Source of the DNA: Bufo bufo
Taxonomy: Eukaryota > Chordata > Amphibia > Anura > Bufonidae
Direction: 5' to 3'
Assembly: GCF_905171765.1 (NCBI RefSeq)
Contig: NC_053392.1
Location: forward strand, 502,182,556-502,246,555
Length of the DNA: 64,000 nt
Below are positions 57,558 through 64,000 of this stretch, piece after piece (positions within the stretch are counted from its first letter, which is position 1; the number at the start of each line of letters is the position of its first letter). A program made the translations under genes and the position numbers. The notes beneath the pieces are model-generated. The model was not told the origin of the DNA, made no database searches, and saw only the letters and a list, made by a program, of their open reading frames with translations.

Positions 57558-58417
57558 TTAGTAGTTTTCCGACGGTCTTTTGTTTTTGAGAAAGGAGGGA
57601 CAGACATTAATGAAATGACCCCTCCCCCCACAGAAAAAACAAGCCCCCCCCCTATGGCGAACCTCGGGAGGACGGACCTGACGAGAAGTTCCGCCTAGCT
57701 GCATAGGCTCATCTAAGTCAGTACAGGCTGACTGTTGCTTGGGAGAGGTAACCAATTGCTCCGGAATTTTCGATCTCTCCCTAAGACGTCTATCTATTCT
57801 GATAGAGAGGGACATAACAGCATCAAGGGAAAGGGGGTCTCATACAGCGCCAGTGCATCCTTAACCCTTTCAGATAACCCAGAGCAGAACTGACTCCTGA
57901 GATCCGGGTCGTTCCACTGAGTATCCGTAGCCCACCTACGGAACTCTGAGCAATATTCCTCTGCTGACCGATCTCCCTGTAGGAGTCTCCGTAACTTCGA
58001 CTCAGCCAGGGCGACTCGGTCAGGGTCATCATATATGAGACCCAAAGCCCCAAAAAATCCCTCCACTGACCGAAGAGCCTGAGAACCAGGGGGTAACGAG
58101 AATGCCCAGGATTGCGGATCCCCCTGAAGCAGGGAAATGACAATCCCTACCTGCTGTTCTTCATGACCTGAGAAGTAAGGGCGCAACTTAAAATATCATT
58201 TGCAGGCCTCACGGAACGTCGCAAATTTGTCCCTTCCCCCAGAAAATCTGTCGGGAAGAGCAACCTTGGGTTCAGTGACAACCTGGTTACCCATAGCAAC
58301 CGCTGGGGGTGCGGTCTGCTGCATTTGCTGCTGTTGTTGGAGAACAGACGCCTTCAATCCTGCCACCTCCAAAGACAGGCTTTGAAGCTGTTCTGCCAAG
58401 GCATCAATAGGATCCAT
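57558..58417 (-). pseudogene. gag: Chromovirus Gag with two lesions
   Basis: The frame starts at ATG 58417 (MDPIDALAEQLQSLSLEV, a short coiled-coil-like N-terminus with a Gln run). A TGA at 58196-58198 interrupts it in frame after residue 74. It then reads on as the capsid-like region (RPYFSGHEEQQVGIVISLL ... RSAEEYCSEFRRWA) to a one-base deletion within the homopolymer-rich 57826-57837. The last part (57815-57558) has a basic segment and one CCHC knuckle, CFFCGGRGHFINVC, and stops at TAA (57558-57560). Gag would form the particle and bind the RNA. Both lesions look recent given the intact pol. Confidence 0.9.
57564..57570 (-). promoter_or_regulatory. Candidate -1 frameshift site between gag and pol
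   Basis: Element-sense GGAAAAC is read in gag as G GAA AAC, followed by TAC and the stop TAA. Pol is in the -1 frame and is open from exactly this point to the protease. The heptamer differs by one base from GGGAAAC, the slippery site of the related sushi/PEG10 lineage. Confidence 0.6.
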
Positions 58418-58491
58418 ATTGGATTCTAAGTAGAGAAAAAAAAAAAAAAAAATTATATAAATTTTTTATTTTTTTTTCTCAAAAAGTAAGG

Positions 58492-58502
58492 GCCAGTTAT
58501 AA
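58492..58502 (-). promoter_or_regulatory. Self-priming primer-binding site
   Basis: Element-sense TTATAACTGGC lies immediately after the 5' LTR. It is complementary over 10 bases (plus one G-U) to GCCAGTTATAG at 58928-58918, which lies 28 nt after a TATATT box and so is the likely 5' end of the transcript. No obvious tRNA complementarity was seen. Priming by the element's own mRNA end is the known mechanism of Tf1/sushi elements. Confidence 0.75.
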
Positions 58503-59162
58503 TATCACGGTCGGCGTGGCTATCACATACGTGACACAGAGGGAGGGAACGAGGAAGGCCCTGCCCAAGTGAGAGGGAAGATGATGACCCCTGACTCACC
58601 TGGCGGCTGGCACCTGGCTGCCCTGACGTCCCTAGACGGGTTCCTCACCCGTACGCCGATCACGTGCCTAAAGCCCTGGCTTTCCCTGAGCTGAGCCCTA
58701 GGTAGTGAACAGGGCGATGGGAACACTAGTCCGCACCACTAACTCTAAGGGAAAACACCAAGGGGAGGACAGACAACACAGACTCAACATATATTCCCAG
58801 GTGGGCGACAACAGGAGACAACAATAAGCCCAACAGGGATCCGGAGGGTAGCACTCAGGAACGACAACCAGGATTAACCACTCCAGTGGGTCAGTATAGA
58901 TGTCCAGGCAGGAAGCTCTATAACTGGCAACTAGAGAAGTGTGAGGGGAGAATATAAGGAGGTAGGGAGTGGCAGACAAGAAACAGCTGAGGAGGAGAAG
59001 CTACGGATCCCTGAGAGAGACAAAAAGGATAGCAAGGCAAACACAGAAAACAATCACTAAGAAACAACGTGATCTTTAGATATAGAGCGCGCAGCCACCC
59101 GCTGCGACTTCCTGACCCCGGGTATAACGGAGTCAGACGTGGCTCTTGATACCCTCGTGACA
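58503..59162 (-). repeat. Chromovirus 5' LTR
   Basis: 660 bp, TGTCAC..GTGATA in element sense. It differs from the 3' LTR at about three sites. It contains the TATA box and predicted start. Confidence 0.96.
58918..58956 (-). promoter_or_regulatory. Predicted LTR promoter: TATA box and start site
   Basis: TATATT at 58956-58951 lies 28 nt upstream of GCCAGTTATA (starting 58928). The spacing is right for RNA polymerase II, and the complementarity of that start to the primer-binding site supports the assignment. Confidence 0.65.
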
Positions 59163-59167
59163 TCAGC

Positions 59168-60350
59168 ATTCTTATCCTTTTTGAAAGAGAACCAGATGAC
59201 CTGTCTTATTTCTAGTTCAGTATAGCATGGGGGCCTCTGTGATTTGGCTGCAATGAATTACAAGAAATTCAGGTTTGCTGGAATCAGAATTTTTGGAAAA
59301 TGTGCTTATCTCTAATATATACTGTATGTATACTGTATATACACTCTGTAACAAAGTGTGTGGTAAAATGCTTAAAGGGGTGTATGTTTAAACCTGAATG
59401 CTAAGCTGGGTGAGATAAGAAAATACAGAAAACTATATTGTTTCAGCTAAATCCTTGTTTTAGACTGGTAGGTAGGTTTGACAGTGGGACCTACCAGTCC
59501 ACACCCTTACTCTTACATGGCTTTTCCCCCCAGGCTTAAGAAGTCTCAAGTCTAGCTACTGGGATCATTACTGGGGAATAATAGAGGCCTCAGAGCCTCA
59601 GTCACAGTCAGGGCATGGTGGCTGTTTTACCATGAGGCTGTATGAAGCCTGATCCCCAGATATGCTGAAGATGTAGGTGAGAGACAGAGACGTTTTCTGT
59701 ATTACGTAGCACTTTACGTGGCATCCTTTATGTGCTGTGGCTTCAGCCAAGTGACAGATAACTTGGTTGCTGTGTTACTGTTACTGTGCTGAGTGGACAA
59801 TAACCATTTGGACTTTTAACCTCCAAAGTCTGAAAATCTGTCATTGCCGACCCCACTGCAAGTACACAATCCCCTACAACTAATTTTGAAGGAGCTGTTG
59901 GAATCAAATGAAACTTCATAGCCAATATTAGAGTAAAATGATAAGTTTTTAGCAGAGTAATTAGAACAATAAATGGGGAGATCTTTGGATTCATGTGAGG
60001 TACTATACTGTATGATGTTGTATTTTCATTTGTTACATCAGTCATCGGATAAATAGAGCAGTGTAGTCTGACTTCATTTATTGTTCCCCCCTGTTGCCCC
60101 CTATTATTGATTAGCACAAGTTTAAGGATTGAATCAAATATATTAATGCCACATAAAAGTGGCGTTTGTAGCCTTACTAGTTTACCCCCTGGACCTGCAA
60201 CACAGGGATATCCTGCTTCCGCTCCATCCTGCTTAGGGGGGGGGGGCGGTCTGTTTGCTTGGGTGATAAGTGATTAAGCAGGCAGTGGCACATGGTCTTC
60301 AAACACGGAATGAAATACTTCTTTACACAGAATTTGGCGTCTCATCCTCC
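59168..60350. other. No recognised feature
   Basis: About 1.2 kb between the chromovirus and the LINE with no gene-like frame or identifiable repeat. A G-run occurs near 60236-60247. Confidence 0.5.
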
Positions 60351-60352
60351 CA

Positions 60353-63300
60353 TTTTTTTTTTTTTTTGAACAATAATTTTTATTGAAAAGTTTTATAACA
60401 AAAGGTTACATATCAAGTGAAAGCATTCACATATACATCTTGGTGTAGGTAATAATATGGCAAGTATGTAGCTAATACAAAAATACAATATTTTTCACAG
60501 CATACGGTTGTAAATGTTGAGCTTGAATAGGTAGAAAAGTTGCGTGGGTACAAATATAGGTAGAAGAGGAGAAAAGACAATATAACAGTAGGTAAAAGAT
60601 AAGGCTGTCATGAAAAACATCATAAGACCCTAATAACCTTACATTCTAATGGAGGCACTAGGCGGCAAATTACATCTTTTGTGGTTCAACCAGACTTCCC
60701 ATCTCTTCAGAAATGTAATTTTCGTATTGTTAGAGGATGCCCATAGACCTTCATATAAGCAGCTATTATCTAGAGATCTGAAAATCCTATTAATATTGGG
60801 AAGGTCCCCAGATTTCCAACAAGCAGCTATTTTCAGTCGGGTTATAAATATTAAGTGACTAGCTATGAATCTGAAATGGATAGGAAGGTCTATCAGTCCT
60901 GTAGACAACAAGGCCATCTTAGATGAAGGTTCAATAGGAAAGCAAGCTAGTGATGATATGAAACTGAATATCGAAGCCCATAGGACTTTAACAATCGGGC
61001 ATTCCCACCACATATGTAGAAAACTACCTGTCGCTTGACCGCATCTCCAACAGTCTGGGGATGAATCAGGAAAGATTTTGTTAATATATGTGGGTGTTCT
61101 ATACCATCTGTAGAGAATTTTTCTCGCTCCTTCTAGATGATCAGAGCATTTAGACAGCTTGGGTACAGAGGTAAAGGCTTCAGACCACTCTGTGTCCGAC
61201 AGGGCAGAACCTAATTCGAGATTCCATAGGTCTAAGATATGCTGTAAGGGATTAGCGCCTGACTCTTTCAGTAAGGTATAGCCTTTGGTAATTCCTTTAT
61301 CTGATTTTTGGGTCATGTGTATCCATTGTAAGAACTCTTGATTGTTTGTAGTATGTGTAAAAAAATTTGAGGATTTCAGTAAGTGTCTTAACCTTAGGTA
61401 TTTATAGAAATCTGAATTGGGGATATTAAATTCTTTATGAAGATGGGCAAACTCCACAAACACCTCATCCTTCCATAGTTGTTTGACTTCAGTAATGCCC
61501 AGCCTTACCCAATTGTCTAGTCTAATGTCTGGGATAGCTAGTTCACAAACCTTCAAGGGCATTGCGGAAATTGAGGTATTAGTTAATTTATCTATTCTAG
61601 CAACAGAATACCAGGTGTTTAGAATTGTTGTCAGGGTTAATAATGGGGAGTTATATTTGATACCAAAAGCCGCTACAGCAGAGAGGCGCAAGTTTATGTT
61701 GCAAGAACCCATAATAGTTTTTTCTAGTGCAACCCATTTTTTTGTAGGGTCCTCCTTAAGTAAATATCTCAGTTGGTCAAGTATAGCGGAGGCATGATAA
61801 TGCTTAATAGAAGGTACATTAAGGCCTCCTGTTTTGAGAGGCTTATTAAGTATAAGGGCTTTCACTCTGGGTCTGAGTTTACCCCAAATGTGGCGATTGA
61901 TTAGTGATTGGAGCTTGTTTATGTAACCAGAGGGAATAGATATAGGAATATTACAAAACATATATATAATTTTGGGAAGAATAACCATTTTCAAAGCAGC
62001 TATTCTCCCTAACCAAGAAATGTGTTCCAACCTTAAGTTGTTCAAGGAGTTGTTAATTTTATCATATAAGGGCCAAAAATTGACCTTGAATAGTTTGTTA
62101 GTAGGAAAGGTAAGTTGAATACCCAGATATGTCAAGGACTCGTTTGCCCAGGGAAATTTATATAATCTGGAAATTAGACGTTTAGTAGATGGGGGTAAAC
62201 CCAAGTCTAAAATTTGAGATTTGTTTACATTTACCTTATAGAAAGAAGCTTTGCCAAACTTAGAGATGATGTCATTAATGACAGGCAAAGCTATATTTGG
62301 GTTTGATGTAATGATTAAGACATCGTCTGCAAAGAGACCTATGCGATGATCTACTTCCCCTACTTTTATCCCTTTAATAAGTGTCGAAGATCTAATGTGT
62401 TCTGCGAAAGGTTCCATTGCAAGCGCAAATATTAGGGGTGACATAGGGCATCCCTGCCTGGTTCCATTGTTAATATTAAATGGGGTGGATAGAAAACTGG
62501 ACGAATATATAGAGGCACTTGGATTGGAGTATAAAGACATTACAGCAGATAAGTAGAAGTTCCCAAACCCAAACTTTTTTAATGTTGCGTAAATATAATC
62601 CCAGTGGATTCTGTCAAATGCCTTCTCTGCATCCAAGGATAGGAGCAGAGAAGGAGTTCGGGTATAATGTGCCACATCTAATAGGTCTATAAATCTTCTG
62701 GTGCCATCTGATGATTGCCTGTTAGAGACAAATCCTATCTGGTCATTGGAGATTAATGAGGGTAAGATATTGGACAACCTTTTTGCGAGTATTTTCGCAA
62801 AAATCTTTATATCCAAATTTAAGAGAGATATAGGTCTGAAATTAGCTGGAGTGTCTGCTGGTTTACCAGGTTTTGGTAAGGTTATGATCAGTGCACTTAA
62901 CATGTCCTTTGGAATTGACTTTTGTATTGCTATTGAATTAAAGGTTCTATTTAGGAAAGGGTTTAAGATATGCGAAAGAGTCTTGTAATACTCATTTGTG
63001 AGGCCGTCTGGTCCAGGGGATTTGTTATTTTTGAGGGAGTGGATTGTTTCTGAGATTTCTGAATGTGTAATTTCAGCATTTAGGGAGTGATTTTGAGTTG
63101 GCGATAATGATGGGAGAGACACTCCCTCGAGGAACTCATTAATGTGTTCAGAAGTGGGTTGGAGAGTGTCTGTTGAGCTACCTAAGTTGTATAAATTTGC
63201 ATAGTATTTTGCAAATTCATCTGCTATTTGTTTGGGGTTGAATAATTTTTTTCCTTGAGAATCATACAAAAAGGGGATTCTAGTTTTGAGTTCTCTTTTT

Positions 63301-64000
63301 TTTATTCTATTTGCTAGGATTTTTGAAGCTTTGTTGCCTTGTGAGTAGTGATCTGCTTTGATCTTACGTAGGTGAAATTCATGCCTCTCATATAAGTGAA
63401 GGTAAAGATGGTGTCTGGCCGTTTTTAACTTGCTAAGAGTTTTCGGGTCTAGAGAGGATTTAAGTAAATCCTCTAGGGATTTGATGTCAGTTAATAGTTT
63501 ATCCAAGGTTTTCTTTCTATTTCTTTTTTGGATGGCCGCGTGTTTCAACAAAATCCCTCTTATGAACGCCTTGTGTGCACTCCAAAGTGTAGTATCTGAT
63601 ATCAGCTTATTATCGTTAGTTCTAAAGTATTCTTTAAGCGAGTTTTCCACATCCACACGAATACTCGAATTCTGGAGTAATGAGTTATTGAGTCTCCAGG
63701 GGGAATAAACTCTATTATTGTACATATCATCTAATATAAGAGTTATAAATGCATGATCTGACCATGTTATATTAGAAATGGATACATCCAGTACTTTTTG
63801 GAGAAGCCACTTATCTGAGATAAACAGGTCAATTCTAGAGTATGTGTTATGTGGATGTGAAAAAAAAGAAAAATCTTTTTCATTTGCATGGTGAACTCTC
63901 CAAATATCATGAAGACCTTCTTGAAATAAAAAATCTTGTAGATAAGATGATTTATTGGAAGGAGGATGAGCTGGGAGCCTGTCAATTGATGAGTCAGGGC
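60353..64000 (-). mobile_element. L1-type LINE, 3' part, 5' end beyond window
   Basis: It reads from the right edge leftwards: uninterrupted ORF2, a ~270-bp 3' UTR, an AATAAA signal (60383-60378) and a poly-A tail (T15 on the plus strand, 60353-60367). The clean tail and intact frame indicate a young insertion. The TSD cannot be checked because the 5' end is outside. Confidence 0.92.
60639..64000 (-). CDS. LINE ORF2: endonuclease end, reverse transcriptase, Cys-rich C-terminus (partial)
   Basis: The frame is open from the window edge (64000) to TAA at 60639-60641, about 1120 codons; the first in-window ATG (63725) is internal. The first ~90 codons are the C-terminus of an APE-type endonuclease (HDIWRVHH, NTYSRIDLFISDKW, TWSDHAFITL). 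RT motifs follow: KSPGPDGLTNEYY, NFRPISLLNLDIKIFAKILA, LLSLDAEKAFDRIHWDYI, GTRQGCPMSPLIFALAMEP, and the catalytic GLFADDVLIIT near 62320. The C-terminus has the L1-type Cys motif CWRCGQATGSFLHMWWEC near 61010-61060. The product nicks DNA and reverse transcribes its own RNA at the nick. L1/Tx1 clade is the best fit; no disabling change is visible in this part. Confidence 0.94.
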   Translation of the reverse strand, partial: PDSSIDRLPAHPPSNKSSYLQDFLFQEGLHDIWRVHHANEKDFSFFSHPHNTYSRIDLFISDKWLLQKVLDVSISNITWSDHAFITLILDDMYNNRVYSPWRLNNSLLQNSSIRVDVENSLKEYFRTNDNKLISDTTLWSAHKAFIRGILLKHAAIQKRNRKKTLDKLLTDIKSLEDLLKSSLDPKTLSKLKTARHHLYLHLYERHEFHLRKIKADHYSQGNKASKILANRIKKRELKTRIPFLYDSQGKKLFNPKQIADEFAKYYANLYNLGSSTDTLQPTSEHINEFLEGVSLPSLSPTQNHSLNAEITHSEISETIHSLKNNKSPGPDGLTNEYYKTLSHILNPFLNRTFNSIAIQKSIPKDMLSALIITLPKPGKPADTPANFRPISLLNLDIKIFAKILAKRLSNILPSLISNDQIGFVSNRQSSDGTRRFIDLLDVAHYTRTPSLLLSLDAEKAFDRIHWDYIYATLKKFGFGNFYLSAVMSLYSNPSASIYSSSFLSTPFNINNGTRQGCPMSPLIFALAMEPFAEHIRSSTLIKGIKVGEVDHRIGLFADDVLIITSNPNIALPVINDIISKFGKASFYKVNVNKSQILDLGLPPSTKRLISRLYKFPWANESLTYLGIQLTFPTNKLFKVNFWPLYDKINNSLNNLRLEHISWLGRIAALKMVILPKIIYMFCNIPISIPSGYINKLQSLINRHIWGKLRPRVKALILNKPLKTGGLNVPSIKHYHASAILDQLRYLLKEDPTKKWVALEKTIMGSCNINLRLSAVAAFGIKYNSPLLTLTTILNTWYSVARIDKLTNTSISAMPLKVCELAIPDIRLDNWVRLGITEVKQLWKDEVFVEFAHLHKEFNIPNSDFYKYLRLRHLLKSSNFFTHTTNNQEFLQWIHMTQKSDKGITKGYTLLKESGANPLQHILDLWNLELGSALSDTEWSEAFTSVPKLSKCSDHLEGARKILYRWYRTPTYINKIFPDSSPDCWRCGQATGSFLHMWWECPIVKVLWASIFSFISSLACFPIEPSSKMALLSTGLIDLPIHFRFIASHLIFITRLKIAACWKSGDLPNINRIFRSLDNSCLYEGLWASSNNTKITFLKRWEVWLNHKRCNLPPSASIRM

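Larger units (their letters stand above)
53585..59162 (-). mobile_element. Complete Ty3/gypsy chromovirus (Tf1/sushi group)
   Basis: This 5578-bp element has two 660-bp LTRs and a 5-bp TSD TCAGC (53580-53584 and 59163-59167). The LTRs differ at about three positions by eye (for example near 53664, 53694 and 53934 against their partners), so the insertion is young. Internal order is self-complementary primer site, gag with CCHC knuckle, -1 frameshift signal, intact pol with chromodomain, polypurine tract. Gag has one nonsense codon and one frameshift, so this copy could move only with gag supplied elsewhere. Confidence 0.96.

Overview
The window looks like vertebrate nuclear DNA, most likely from a frog. 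It is AT-rich and contains no recognisable single-copy host gene, rRNA or tRNA. Almost everything identifiable is a transposable element, and the mixture fits an anuran: several hAT families with TAG..GATG-type ends, PIF/Harbinger-like MITEs with TWA target duplications, Tc1/mariner elements, a Helitron, Penelope-like elements (PLEs) with hammerhead ribozymes, BEL/Pao, two Ty3/gypsy lineages and an L1-type LINE. The species call is an inference from repeat content.

Layout. 1-7.7 kb: an old repeat split by a mariner-like remnant; a solo LTR (1156-1806) of the same chromovirus family found complete near the right end; a hAT fragment interrupted by a Helitron (3320-7289) that is mostly a 30-bp minisatellite. 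7.7-24.4 kb: a nested stack. hAT-A (from 7724) is split inside its transposase by a gypsy element (10247-18615, TSD CAAG, reading frame restored when it is removed). The gypsy integrase is itself split by a 2.2-kb insertion of a ~631-bp unit arranged head-to-tail plus inverted, with a 15-bp TSD. A second hAT (hAT-B, minus strand, 18831-24445) follows, with seven 125-bp tandem repeats upstream of its broken transposase. 25.1-34.8 kb: MITEs, some nested, a set of long inverted repeats and another hAT. 36.6-40.06 kb: a 41-bp minisatellite with dimeric higher-order structure, split by a deleted Tc1 element.

40.06-52.99 kb: a decayed BEL/Pao element (minus strand) split by a 7.7-kb PLE insertion (40761-48490, 14-bp TSD). 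That PLE has ~1.2-kb inverted arms, a GIY-YIG coding remnant and a complete hammerhead motif, and carries later insertions: a DD37E mariner, a deleted Tc1 and a second PLE in opposite orientation (15-bp TSD, its own hammerhead). A third PLE with a GIY-YIG domain lies at 51.48-52.99 kb.

53.6-59.2 kb: a complete, very young chromovirus (Ty3/gypsy with chromodomain): 660-bp LTRs differing at about 3 sites, TCAGC TSD and an intact 1117-codon pol. Its primer-binding site is complementary to the predicted 5' end of its own transcript, the self-priming hallmark of the Tf1/sushi group. 60.35-64 kb: the 3' end of an L1-type LINE with an uninterrupted ORF2 running off the window edge.

The elements do not cooperate as an operon would. 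Their relationship is stratigraphic: each nested junction gives a relative date. The non-autonomous ones (MITEs, deleted Tc1s, the 631-bp multimer, 5'-truncated PLEs) imply autonomous enzymes elsewhere in the genome.
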